Source: Persephonella sp964519345
Lineage (GTDB): Bacteria > Aquificota > Aquificia > Aquificales > Hydrogenothermaceae
NCBI GenBank assembly: GCA_964519345.1
Contig: CAZFKX010000025.1
Span: 1-8,727, forward strand
Reading direction: 5' to 3'
Length of the DNA: 8,727 nucleotides
Made by a program: the position numbers and the translations under genes. Positions within the stretch are counted from its first letter, which is position 1. Each line of letters starts with the position of its first letter. The notes beneath the pieces are model-generated. The model was not told the DNA's origin, ran no database searches, and saw only the letters and a list, made by a program, of their open reading frames with translations. Below are positions 1-7,086 of this stretch, piece by piece.

Positions 1-8
1 ATATATAT

Positions 9-99
9 TGGCGGAGGGTGAGGGATTCGAACCCCCGGAGGGCTGTTAACCCTCAAGTGATTTCAAATCACCCGCCTTCGTCCACTCGGCCAACCCTCC
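9..99 (-). tRNA. tRNA-Ser (anticodon UGA)
   Basis: The minus strand folds into a complete class II tRNA. A 7-bp acceptor stem pairs bases 93-99 with 13-19, with a G discriminator at 12. The 3' CCA is encoded at 9-11. The anticodon stem GGTGA/TCACT encloses a 7-base loop (61-67) with anticodon TGA at 63-65, reading UCA serine codons. A long variable arm and a GGTTCGAATCC-type T-arm are present, as expected for serine tRNAs. The gene is complete and divergent from gmhA. Confidence 0.96.
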
Positions 100-117
100 A
101 CTGATGTGAGGATATAT

Positions 118-145
118 ATTATAATAATCCTATTATAAAAATCAA
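118..145 (-). promoter_or_regulatory. sigma-70-type promoter for tRNA-Ser
   Basis: On the minus strand, TTGATT (140-145) is followed after 16 bases by a perfect TATAAT (118-123). The predicted transcript start lies near 111, leaving about 12 bases of leader before the mature tRNA end at 99. The position and box quality fit a stable-RNA promoter. The region is so AT-rich that TATAAT-like words are common, so the call rests on spacing and on the adjacent tRNA. Confidence 0.6.
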
Positions 146-155
146 GGGCTGTATT

Positions 156-737
156 ATGGATCAGAGTTCAGTAATAAGTATATTTGAGGAAAGCGCTTTA
201 ATAAAGAAAGAGTTTGTTTATAAGTATGCTGATGAGATTTTAAATTTTGGGATTCTAATTGCAAAAAGATTAAAAAATGGAAATAAAGTTTTGATCTGTG
301 GTAATGGTGGTAGTGCAGCGGATGCTCAGCATTTTGCTGCAGAAATTGTAGGAAGATTTGAGCTTGAAAGAAAAGGATTTCCAGCTGTGGCTCTAACTAC
401 TGATACGTCAATTCTAACAGCTGTTGGAAACGATTATGGATTTGAAAATATATTTTCAAGACAGGTTGAAGCCTTAGGAGTGAAAGGAGATATACTTATA
501 GGTATATCTACAAGTGGAAATTCGGAAAATGTTATAAAAGCCGTACTAAAAGCAAAGGAACTTGGATTATTTACAGCTGGTTTTTTAGGCAAAGGTGGTG
601 GAAAGTTAAAGGAGATTGTTGATTTTCCTTTTGTGGTTAGTCATGCTAATACAGCAAGAATTCAGGAAGTTCATCTAACGCTTGAGCATACGCTGTGCAA
701 GATTATAGATAATTATCTTAAAGAGGATCCCTCCTGA
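156..737 (+). CDS. gmhA: D-sedoheptulose-7-phosphate isomerase (phosphoheptose isomerase)
   Basis: This 193-residue SIS-domain protein matches the usual length of GmhA (about 192). GmhA converts sedoheptulose 7-phosphate to D-glycero-manno-heptose 7-phosphate in the cytoplasm, the first step to ADP-heptose for lipopolysaccharide core or glycan synthesis. The phosphosugar-binding loop CGNGGSAADAQHFAAE is at residues 48-63 and the second SIS motif ISTSGNSENV at 117-126. The metal and catalytic residues known in E. coli GmhA (H61, E65, Q172, H180) correspond to H59, E63, Q170 and H178 with a constant offset of two, so the active site looks intact. The ATG at 156 has a modest AAGGG (144-148) seven bases upstream. 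The gene stands alone: a tRNA is divergent on its left, and its last 20 bases overlap the convergent sigma-54 activator. A generic SIS protein such as DiaA is less likely because all four GmhA ligands are kept. Confidence 0.9.
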   Translation: MDQSSVISIFEESALIKKEFVYKYADEILNFGILIAKRLKNGNKVLICGNGGSAADAQHFAAEIVGRFELERKGFPAVALTTDTSILTAVGNDYGFENIFSRQVEALGVKGDILIGISTSGNSENVIKAVLKAKELGLFTAGFLGKGGGKLKEIVDFPFVVSHANTARIQEVHLTLEHTLCKIIDNYLKEDPS

Positions 738-1980
738 TTTCTTCAATAAGATTATACTTTTTTATTTTTCTCCATAGGGTTGTAACACTTATACCGAGCA
801 TTTTTGCTGCCTTTTTCCTGTTGCCTGAGGTTTTTCTTAAAGCTTCTTTAATTCTCTCCTTTTCGCTGAACATCTTATCTTCTGAGAATTTTGATTCATC
901 AATATTAACGTTTTTGTAAATCTCTTCAAAGGTTAGAAACTCATCAGAGATATGTTGAATATCAATAATATCTCTATCATAAGCCATTATACATGCTGAC
1001 TCAAGGACAGCTCTTAGTTCTCTGATATTTCCATACCATTCTTGTTCCATAAGGAAAGCTATGGCACGCTGGGTAATTCTTTTACCTTTTCTGTGAAGAT
1101 AGCTGTTTACAATAAGAGGGATATCTTCTTTTCTCTCTCTAAGGGGAGGTATCTCTATTTTTGTTATGGCTATTCTATAATAAAGATCACTTCTGAAATC
1201 ACCTTTTTTAATACTTTGAAGAAGATTCTTATTTGTAGCTGAAATAATTCTTACATTTACTTTTTTAGGTTTGCTGCTTCCAAGTCTCTCAAACTCTTTA
1301 GTATCAACAAAAACAAGAAGCTTTGCCTGAGATGTGAGAGAGAGATCTCCTATCTCATCAAGAAATAATGTTCCATTATCCGCTATTTCAACTTTTCCTG
1401 GTTTAGAGGTTGTTGCACCGGTGAAAGCTCCTTTTTCATAACCAAAAAACTCACTTTCAAACAATGTTTCAGGGATGGCAGAACAGTTTACAGATACGAA
1501 GGGAAATGAAACTCTATTACTATTGATATGGATCCATTTTGCAAGTTTAGATTTTCCTGTGCCAGTCTCACCTGAAATGAGAACAGAAACATCTGAGTAG
1601 GCTATAAGAGATGCTTTTTCAAGAAGTTTTTTCATTTTTATATTTTGTGTGTTGAAAACAAGAAAATCTTCGTCTTCAGTTTCCCTTTCTTGAAAGTAAA
1701 ATTGTAGAATATATCCTTCAGGTGAACCATCTCTGCTATATATACGGGATAGATTAAATACGCCTGTAGAAAGCTGATTTGATGAATCTTTTATCATTCC
1801 AAAGAATTTTGGGATATCTATCTTACTTTTTATATCTGTTTCAACAACTTTAGAGACAGGTTCACCTATAAGCTCTTCGGTATGATACCCCAGATACAGT
1901 GAAAAATCCTCACTTATCCATAGTATTTCAAGATTGTTATTTGTTATTATGCTGAAGCCTTTTTCAAGAGGATTCATCAT
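718..1980 (-). CDS. sigma-54-dependent transcriptional activator with N-terminal PAS-like domain
   Basis: This 420-residue enhancer-binding protein would use ATP hydrolysis to open RNA polymerase-sigma-54 complexes. Residues 8-98 look like a PAS sensor domain (LEILWISEDFSLYLGYHTEELIG region); there is no receiver domain with a phosphoacceptor Asp. The AAA+ domain spans about 110-350. It has Walker A GETGTGKS (137-144), the sigma-54 contact loop GAFTGA (184-189), Walker B TLFLDEIGDL (204-213, D208/E209), arginine-finger region FRSDLYYRI (262-270) and sensor II WYGNIRELR (315-323). A Fis-type helix-turn-helix is at about 373-412 (SGNRKKAAKMLGIS). All motifs for sigma-54 activation are present. 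It is the last gene of the minus-strand operon: its ATG overlaps the TAA of the TPR gene (TAATG). GGAG at 1985-1988 lies 4 bases from the first ATG and 7 from the second (1977), so translation may start at Met2. The signal sensed and the target genes are unknown. Confidence 0.93.
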   Translation of the reverse strand: MMNPLEKGFSIITNNNLEILWISEDFSLYLGYHTEELIGEPVSKVVETDIKSKIDIPKFFGMIKDSSNQLSTGVFNLSRIYSRDGSPEGYILQFYFQERETEDEDFLVFNTQNIKMKKLLEKASLIAYSDVSVLISGETGTGKSKLAKWIHINSNRVSFPFVSVNCSAIPETLFESEFFGYEKGAFTGATTSKPGKVEIADNGTLFLDEIGDLSLTSQAKLLVFVDTKEFERLGSSKPKKVNVRIISATNKNLLQSIKKGDFRSDLYYRIAITKIEIPPLRERKEDIPLIVNSYLHRKGKRITQRAIAFLMEQEWYGNIRELRAVLESACIMAYDRDIIDIQHISDEFLTFEEIYKNVNIDESKFSEDKMFSEKERIKEALRKTSGNRKKAAKMLGISVTTLWRKIKKYNLIEEIRRDPL

Positions 1981-2948
1981 TAATCTCCAAGGAGAAGAAG
2001 CTTTTTTTCTATACGGTATTTTAGCTCTTCTGATATATCAGGACGATTTAATAATTTCCTGTAAGTTCTGTAAGCCTTATTTTTATAACCTAATTTTTCA
2101 TATACTCGCGCAAGTCCAATCGAGCCTTCAATATAACCCATTTCATCTAATATTTTATATAGATCCTCTGCTACAACAAGTGATCTTTCTTTTTCATATA
2201 TGTTGGCAAGATTAAAAATTATCTCTTTATTTTCTGGATACATAAAATAGGCCTCTTCAAGTATAGCTTTTGATTTTTCTCTCATTCCAAGAGATTCGTA
2301 GGCTTTTGCTTTCAGAACAACAGCAGGAATAAAATCTTTTTTAATCTTTAATGCCCAGTTTGCGTACTTTATAGTTGCTTTGTAATATCCTCCTTTATAA
2401 TGCAAATAAGCGATTTTTAATATTATGTCGGAATTGTTTTTATCTAAACTCCAAGCTTTCTTATAAAAAAATATTGCCGATTTTATATCTCCCTTTTTCT
2501 CAGCCTCTTTTCCTTTCTTTATATATGATATTATTCTTTCTCTTTTACTATCATTTATTTTTCTAATTTTTTCTTTTTTAAAGATAGGTTTATCCTGTAT
2601 ATATGAAAGTATATTTGATCTTTTGATCGTATTTTCTATACTGTAATTCATGCTTTTTATATCTATATTGATAGATGGATAGTTGAGTTTATTTATATCT
2701 TCAGTTGTTTTTACCATTTTTTTAGATATAGTTTCTTTTTTTACTACTGATTCGATCCTTTCTGGTTCTTTTTTTGAAAATTCAATTAGGATTATTGATG
2801 TATATATGAAAAATGCGGTTGTGATTAAAAAAAATAGCAGAATATTTCTTCTTCTTTTTGGTTTAACCCTACTGAAAGGGTGTATATCTGCAGATTCTGA
2901 ATCTACATCCTCTCTTTTTTTACTTAAAAACTTACCTGTAAGACTCAA
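1980..2948 (-). CDS. membrane-anchored TPR-repeat protein, function unknown
   Basis: This 322-residue protein has a short basic cytoplasmic N-terminus (KPKRRR at 29-34) and a single hydrophobic helix at about 35-57. A Lys-rich, low-complexity linker (58-135) follows, then about five tetratricopeptide-like units from about 142 to 305 (for example KGKEAEKKGDIKSAIFFYKKA at 145-165, split motif G/A/Y positions). The positive-inside rule puts the TPRs in the periplasm. The start is TTG at 2948: no ATG fits, and a strong AGGGGG (2955-2960) lies six bases upstream. It sits 25 bases after the MFS gene and shares the TAATG overlap with the sigma-54 activator, so the three are probably one transcript. 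The architecture (short tail, one helix, periplasmic TPRs) is like MshN-type and other secretion or pilus scaffold proteins, but no specific family motif is visible. Alternatively it could be a sensor or partner for the activator. TPR and membrane calls are firm; function is open. Confidence 0.85.
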   Translation of the reverse strand: MSLTGKFLSKKREDVDSESADIHPFSRVKPKRRRNILLFFLITTAFFIYTSIILIEFSKKEPERIESVVKKETISKKMVKTTEDINKLNYPSINIDIKSMNYSIENTIKRSNILSYIQDKPIFKKEKIRKINDSKRERIISYIKKGKEAEKKGDIKSAIFFYKKAWSLDKNNSDIILKIAYLHYKGGYYKATIKYANWALKIKKDFIPAVVLKAKAYESLGMREKSKAILEEAYFMYPENKEIIFNLANIYEKERSLVVAEDLYKILDEMGYIEGSIGLARVYEKLGYKNKAYRTYRKLLNRPDISEELKYRIEKKLLLLGD

Positions 2949-2954
2949 ATCTTA

Positions 2955-2960
2955 CCCCCT
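2955..2960 (-). promoter_or_regulatory. Shine-Dalgarno deciding a TTG start
   Basis: On the minus strand AGGGGG is followed by six bases and then TTG (2946-2948), the start chosen for the TPR protein. The strength and spacing of this site favour a TTG start over any downstream codon, and keep the full basic N-terminus before the membrane helix. Confidence 0.65.
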
Positions 2961-2973
2961 TATTATATTATAG

Positions 2974-4089
2974 TCAAAAATATCTCTTTATTATAAAAAA
3001 AGCAATAGAAGAAGCTATAACACCCATAATAAAAGGAGCTTCAGCATTTATACTTTCCCATAGGTATCCTGCTATAATGCCTGCAATAAGAGAAGAAAAA
3101 CCAACTGTAAAATGATACATGCCAAAAACAAAGCCTTTTCTAAATTTTACCTTTTTACCAAGTGTTGCCCATATTCCTATGTCTAAAAAAGCATCAGCAA
3201 AAGCAAACATTATAAATCCAATTACGGGAAAAATTATCATAAATAGGTGTGAGAGTATAAACATAATAACAGTAATTTCAAGATGTTTTTTCTCTCCCAA
3301 ACGGTCGAAAAACTTTCCACTTACCAGTGCCGCAAGACCAATTATTATTGAAAATAAAAGATATATACCTACAGTTACAGCCTCATTTTCAACCTGCTTA
3401 TAAATTTTTAGAATATAAAATGAATATCCAAAATTTGCGAAGGAGAGAAGAAAAAAGAGAAATACATATCTGGGGAAGAATATCTCCCATGTAACAATTT
3501 TTATCCTTGCGGGCTTTTTTTCTCGAGGTATTTTGAGGAAAATTAAAAGTAATAACGATAAAAATAAAGGTGCTAAGGAGAGATAGAAATATTCCTGATA
3601 ATCTACTGTTTCAAGGTAAAAAATAAGGAATATAAGAGCTATAAATATTCCTAAGAAAGATCCTATATTTTCAAAAGCTCTGTTTATACCAAAGGTTCTG
3701 CCGAGATTTTCTTTTTTTTCAGCAGAAAGGATTGTATCTTTGACAGGAGCGAGTGAACCATCAGATGTTGCTTCTAAAACAACTCCCAGAATAAAGTCAT
3801 CCCATTTTTTTCCAAAGATAAAATAGAGTTTTCCAAATATGGAGAGAAAAATAGTCCAGAATATAATTCTTTTTCTACTTAAAAAGTCTGACCAGTAACC
3901 TGAAAATATTTTTACAAGATTTGAAACAAGGTCATAACCTCCTTCTATGATTCCAATAACAAACATGGAAACCCCAATACTATTAACAAGAAAAAATGGG
4001 AGAACGGAGAAAACCATCTCATAAGAAAGAGATAAAAGGAAAGTAATAAAGTTTATAATCATGACAGTACCTAAAAAATTCTTTTTCAT
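2974..4089 (-). CDS. major facilitator superfamily transporter, substrate unknown
   Basis: A 371-residue, almost wholly hydrophobic protein with about 11-12 membrane segments, slightly short for an MFS carrier (usually 400 or more). The MFS loop 2-3 motif appears as GYWSDFLSRKR (64-74), and its second-half counterpart as GKFFDRLGEKK (258-268), confirming the two-fold repeat. The segment around GSLAPVKDTILSAE (111-124), followed by GRTFGINRAFENIGSFLG (130-147), corresponds to the RGxPRDALIADS / GRAFGFHRALDxxG region of a large group of uncharacterised bacterial MFS proteins. Here the usual Arg-rich part is replaced by SLAPVKD. It would act in the inner membrane as a proton-coupled efflux or uptake carrier, but nothing visible reveals the substrate. 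It is the first gene of the minus-strand operon with the TPR and sigma-54 activator genes. The ATG at 4089 has AGGAT (4101-4105) 11 bases upstream, a long spacing. Confidence 0.88.
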   Translation of the reverse strand: MKKNFLGTVMIINFITFLLSLSYEMVFSVLPFFLVNSIGVSMFVIGIIEGGYDLVSNLVKIFSGYWSDFLSRKRIIFWTIFLSIFGKLYFIFGKKWDDFILGVVLEATSDGSLAPVKDTILSAEKKENLGRTFGINRAFENIGSFLGIFIALIFLIFYLETVDYQEYFYLSLAPLFLSLLLLIFLKIPREKKPARIKIVTWEIFFPRYVFLFFLLSFANFGYSFYILKIYKQVENEAVTVGIYLLFSIIIGLAALVSGKFFDRLGEKKHLEITVIMFILSHLFMIIFPVIGFIMFAFADAFLDIGIWATLGKKVKFRKGFVFGMYHFTVGFSSLIAGIIAGYLWESINAEAPFIMGVIASSIAFFIIKRYF

Positions 4090-4161
4090 AAATAAAGACC
4101 ATCCTGTTTTTTTTAATTTATAATTAAATGTGAAGATTAATATTATATTGCAGGGAAAAAA
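4090..4161. promoter_or_regulatory. divergent intergenic region between MFS operon and herA operon
   Basis: These 72 bases must hold the promoters of both operons. On the plus strand a perfect TATAAT occurs at 4119-4124 and a TATTAT at 4141-4146. The latter has a weak TTTATA 17 bases upstream (4118-4123), but it would start the transcript on top of the herA ribosome site. On the minus strand a TATAAT occurs within the CAATATAATATT stretch, with no good -35 box. No GG-N10-GC sigma-54 signature is seen. The exact promoters cannot be fixed by eye because the whole region is A/T. Confidence 0.35.
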
Positions 4162-5748
4162 ATGAAACAGATAGGGATTTGTATTGGAGCTACAAAACCT
4201 AATAGGGTTAATTTTATAACTGATGAACCTGTAAGAATTGGACAGTTTGTATGTCTTAATTATGAAGAGATTTCAGGGGAGAAGAAGACAGTTTTAGGTA
4301 TGATTCACAAACTTGAGAGAAGTAATCCATATCTTCCCGATGATATAAGGGCTCCTGAAGCTGCTGAGAGTATAAAAAAATTTTCAATAAATGAGAATTA
4401 TATAAGGGGTGAGATAAGTATTCTTGGAGAGATTTTAGATAATGGAAATGAGGTTTTTCTTCAGATGCCGAGAACACCTCCGTTACCTGCAGCTGAAGTT
4501 TTAGAAGCACCTCCTGATCTTCTTAAAAAAGTTTTTGGTGCCAAAAATGAAAAGTTTGTGAGGATTGGAAGACTGTTGTCTGAGAAAGAGGATATTCCAG
4601 TTTATATTGATATTGAACAGGTGGTTTTGAGACATTTAGCTATTCTTGCTGTGACAGGGGCTGGTAAGTCAAATACCGTATCGGTTTTGATAAAAAATGT
4701 TATAAATTTAGGAGGAACTGTAGCTATTTTTGATTTTCACGGTGAGTATGTTAAGAGCAGGCTTACAAAAAATGGAAAAAATGCTGTAAATCTTATTCCT
4801 CCTTTAATAAATCCTGTTATGTTAAAACCTAAGGAGTTTGCATCATTAATCGGTATTAAACAGAATGCTTACGTTCAGTTCAGATATTTCAGGTTGGCTT
4901 TTGAGCATCTGCTTGATCAGCTTAAAGATGAAAAAGGTGAAAACTGGCAGAATTATATAGATACATCAGATTTTTTATCAAGATTAAAATCGACGATAGA
5001 GGATATATCTGATCCTGAGACGGAAATAGGCGATAGGATAAAAGGTAAAGTTAGGGAAGACTCCTTATTTGAAGTTCTAAATAAACTTGAGGATCTGGAG
5101 CTTGAACTTGGTCATATAATAAAACTTGGGGTTCCTCCATTAATAGAAAAGATAAAACCAGGGATGGTAAATGTTTTTGATTTTTCAGAGTTAGATGAGG
5201 ATGTAGCTGATGCTATTGCATCCAATATACTAAGATGGTCTCTTGAAGAGAGAAAAAAAGCTGTTAGAAAAGGAAATTCAAAACTTCCCTTCCCTTTACT
5301 AATTGTGATAGAAGAAGCACACATTCTTGCAGGAGAAAAAAGGAATACTGAGTCAAAATATTACATATCAAGAATAGCCAGAGAAGGACGTAAGTTTGGA
5401 CTTGGTCTTTCTGTTGTAACACAAAGGCCAAAAGGACTAGATAAAGAGATACTTTCTCAGATGAACAATATGATAATTCTCAAGCTTGTGGAACCTGAGG
5501 ATCAAAAACATGTCCAGAGGGCGAGCGAGTCTTTATCGCAGGAACTTATGGATTATCTTCCCGGATTGAATCCTGGAGAAGGTATAATCATAGGAAACAT
5601 GACAAAAATACCTCTTCTCGTAAAGATAGATAAAGCTGAAGAAAAAATTGAAGGAAATGATATTGATATTGTTAATGAATGGAAAAAGTTTGAAAAAGAT
5701 AGAGATTATTATATAGAAGATCCATTAAAAGAGTTGGAAAATCTGTGA
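4162..5748 (+). CDS. herA: HerA-type hexameric DNA helicase/translocase ATPase
   Basis: This 528-residue protein has the HerA/FtsK-superfamily layout. A beta-rich N-terminal HAS-barrel (about 1-140) is followed by a RecA-like ATPase with Walker A AVTGAGKS (163-170), the characteristic IFDFHGEY strand (189-196) and Walker B LLIVIEEAH (379-387, E384/E385). A sensor/arginine-finger block runs RIAREGRKFGLGLSVVTQRP (404-423). A C-terminal region with LPGLNPGEGIIIG (466-478) then folds back as in HerA. Archaeal HerA pumps DNA to the NurA nuclease during end resection; bacterial homologues work with NurA or with defence nucleases. No NurA-like nuclease is in this window. The length is typical of HerA. 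The ATG at 4162 has AGGG (4152-4155) six bases upstream. The stop codon overlaps the next ATG (TGATG), so the phosphoribosyltransferase is co-translated. Family assignment is firm; role in repair versus defence is not resolved. Confidence 0.9.
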   Translation: MKQIGICIGATKPNRVNFITDEPVRIGQFVCLNYEEISGEKKTVLGMIHKLERSNPYLPDDIRAPEAAESIKKFSINENYIRGEISILGEILDNGNEVFLQMPRTPPLPAAEVLEAPPDLLKKVFGAKNEKFVRIGRLLSEKEDIPVYIDIEQVVLRHLAILAVTGAGKSNTVSVLIKNVINLGGTVAIFDFHGEYVKSRLTKNGKNAVNLIPPLINPVMLKPKEFASLIGIKQNAYVQFRYFRLAFEHLLDQLKDEKGENWQNYIDTSDFLSRLKSTIEDISDPETEIGDRIKGKVREDSLFEVLNKLEDLELELGHIIKLGVPPLIEKIKPGMVNVFDFSELDEDVADAIASNILRWSLEERKKAVRKGNSKLPFPLLIVIEEAHILAGEKRNTESKYYISRIAREGRKFGLGLSVVTQRPKGLDKEILSQMNNMIILKLVEPEDQKHVQRASESLSQELMDYLPGLNPGEGIIIGNMTKIPLLVKIDKAEEKIEGNDIDIVNEWKKFEKDRDYYIEDPLKELENL

Positions 5749-6410
5749 TGAAGTTCAAAAACAGGGAAGAGGCTGGTAAACTTTTAGCTGAGAAGATAAA
5801 AAAGTATTCTGAAATAAAAGAGGATTCTGTTATCCTTGCTATACCGAGGGGTGGTGTTCCTGTAGCCTATTATATATCTAAGGAAACTGGTATTCCTTTT
5901 CACATGGTTGTGACTAAAAAAATAACCCCACCATACGAACCTGAAGCAGCAATAGGAGCTATAGCTCCTGATGGAACCTTTATTATAAGCTCATATGCCT
6001 ATCTTTCAGAAAAGGAACTTGAAGAGGCCAAAAAAAGAGCTCTCGAAGGGGCATTAGAAAAATTAAAGAAGTACTCCGCAGGTAAAGAGCCTGATCTTAA
6101 AGGTAAGACGGCTATTATTGTTGACGATGGAATAGCAACAGGTTACACAGCAATGGTTGCAGGGGAATATATTAGAAAGAAAGGAGCAAAAAAGGTAATT
6201 CTGGCTGTTCCTGTTTGTCCTGTTGACAGTATTGGGAGAGTTAAGAAAGTTTTTGATCAGGTAATCTGTTATCATAAAGATGATACACCTTTTTTCGCTG
6301 TTGGAATGTATTATGAGGATTTCCATCAGGTATCCGATGATGAGATGTTCAGCTATTTAAATAAAGCTGAAAAGGAAGGATTATTATATAAAAAGGAGGG
6401 TAGAGAATGA
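5748..6410 (+). CDS. phosphoribosyltransferase-family protein (COG1926 type)
   Basis: The type I phosphoribosyltransferase fold is shown by the PRPP-binding signature IIVDDGIATGYTA, with two consecutive Asp residues followed by the GIATG loop (about residues 123-135 counted from the alternative GTG). The early AIPRGGVPVAY segment (PPi loop region) and the VVTKKITPPYEPEAAIGAIAPDG segment are typical of the COG1926 'predicted phosphoribosyltransferase' group, some members of which are fused to a dienelactone-hydrolase-like domain. At about 220 residues this is the stand-alone form. The nucleobase or other acceptor is unknown for the group. I place the start at ATG 5748, which overlaps the herA stop as TGATG; a GTG one codon earlier (5745) is possible. 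There is only a weak GGA upstream, so translation is probably coupled to herA. The stop overlaps the next gene by 4 bases (ATGA). The domain call is firm and the substrate is unknown. Confidence 0.88.
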   Translation: MKFKNREEAGKLLAEKIKKYSEIKEDSVILAIPRGGVPVAYYISKETGIPFHMVVTKKITPPYEPEAAIGAIAPDGTFIISSYAYLSEKELEEAKKRALEGALEKLKKYSAGKEPDLKGKTAIIVDDGIATGYTAMVAGEYIRKKGAKKVILAVPVCPVDSIGRVKKVFDQVICYHKDDTPFFAVGMYYEDFHQVSDDEMFSYLNKAEKEGLLYKKEGRE

Positions 6411-7018
6411 GAAAAATTTTTGCAGCGGCTGTAGTGTCAGGAGTATTAATATTCTCATTTTCATGTGCAACCAAAAAATATTCAGAAATTCCTCCTGAAA
6501 AGGAAGACGAGATAGTTCAGTTAGGCAATACAGCAACAAAAAAGTTGTTAAAAACATTAAAAGGTGAGCTTATAGAATCTTTGAAAAAAGGACCACTTTA
6601 TGCTGTAGAGGTTTGTTCTAAAAAAGCAATTGATCTTACAGAGAAAATAGAAAGAGAGATAGGAAAAGGTATAGATATTAAAAGAACATCTTTAAGATAT
6701 AGAAATCCAAAAAATGCACCTGATAAGTTTGAAAGAGAAGCACTGAGATATTTTGAAAATTTTGAAAAAGAAAAAAAGCCTCTTCCAAAATACTATATTC
6801 AGAAAGTTAAAATAGATGGAAAGACTTACTACAGATTCTATAAACCTTTAAAGGTGTTACCGATCTGTTTGACATGTCATGGAAAACTTCAGGATATGGA
6901 TCCAAAGCTTCAAACAAAGCTTATGAAACTATATCCAGGTGATCAGGCAGTAAATTATGAAGAAGGAGATTTCAGAGGTGTTGTGAGAGTTTCTATTCCT
7001 GAAGATGCTCTTAGGTAA
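6407..7018 (+). CDS. DUF3365 (Tll0287-like) monohaem c-type lipoprotein
   Basis: A 203-residue exported protein. Residues 1-20 form a signal peptide (MRK, hydrophobic 4-18) ending in Cys20. The lipobox SFSC is not canonical, but the Cys followed by a charged linker suggests a lipoprotein. The remainder matches the DUF3365 pattern: a single Cys at 70 (AVEVCSKKA), the TSLRYRNPKNAPDKFE block (94-109), YYRFYKPL (141-148) and a haem c site CLTCH (154-158). Tll0287 of cyanobacteria binds one haem c in a PAS-like fold, and related domains serve as redox or gas sensors. Here it would be a free periplasmic electron carrier or sensor, without a histidine-kinase domain. A strong AGGAGGG (6394-6400) lies six bases before the ATG, and the gene overlaps the phosphoribosyltransferase by 4 bases. 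The family call is confident. Membrane anchoring by lipid is likely but not certain. Confidence 0.88.
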   Translation: MRKIFAAAVVSGVLIFSFSCATKKYSEIPPEKEDEIVQLGNTATKKLLKTLKGELIESLKKGPLYAVEVCSKKAIDLTEKIEREIGKGIDIKRTSLRYRNPKNAPDKFEREALRYFENFEKEKKPLPKYYIQKVKIDGKTYYRFYKPLKVLPICLTCHGKLQDMDPKLQTKLMKLYPGDQAVNYEEGDFRGVVRVSIPEDALR

Positions 7019-7036
7019 ATATAGATTTGATTATTA

Positions 7037-7078
7037 TCCTTCCTGAAATATATTACCCATTAGTCATTTCAGGAGGGA
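7037..7078 (+). promoter_or_regulatory. RNA hairpin masking the Shine-Dalgarno of the CcoS-like gene
   Basis: Bases 7037-7049 pair with 7066-7078 in a continuous 13-bp stem with a single G-U, around a 16-base loop (7050-7065). The 3' arm contains the AGGAGGG (7071-7077) that serves the ATG at 7087. No U-run follows, so it is not a terminator. In the folded mRNA the ribosome site would be shut, giving a plausible switch by temperature, a bound protein, or ribosomes arriving from upstream. Confidence 0.6.
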
Positions 7079-7086
7079 GTTTTATT

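Noticed and set aside
248..263. A sigma-54-like -24/-12 sequence (TGGGATTCTAATTGCA, GG-N10-GC) on the plus strand
   Set aside because: It lies inside gmhA and points into the gene's own coding sequence, with no gene start just downstream. One match in 8.7 kb is expected by chance.
707..718. Perfect 12-base palindrome AGATAATTATCT near the end of gmhA
   Set aside because: It is A/T-rich, within coding sequence, not repeated elsewhere and not followed by a U-run, so neither a terminator nor a clear operator.
2375..2973. Plus-strand open frames at 2375-2566 and 2683-2973
   Set aside because: They are antisense to the TPR gene, rich in Phe/Leu/Ser as expected from the complement of Lys/Glu codons, and have no ribosome sites.
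4256..4510. Minus-strand open frame inside herA (also 5112-5324 and 6063-6326 in herA and the phosphoribosyltransferase)
   Set aside because: All are opposite to well-supported conserved domains and show no recognisable protein features.
7027..7086. A 20-residue N-terminal extension of the CcoS-like protein from a TTG at 7027
   Set aside because: There is no ribosome site before the TTG and the frame would run through the hairpin. ATG 7087 has a strong AGGAGGG at proper spacing.
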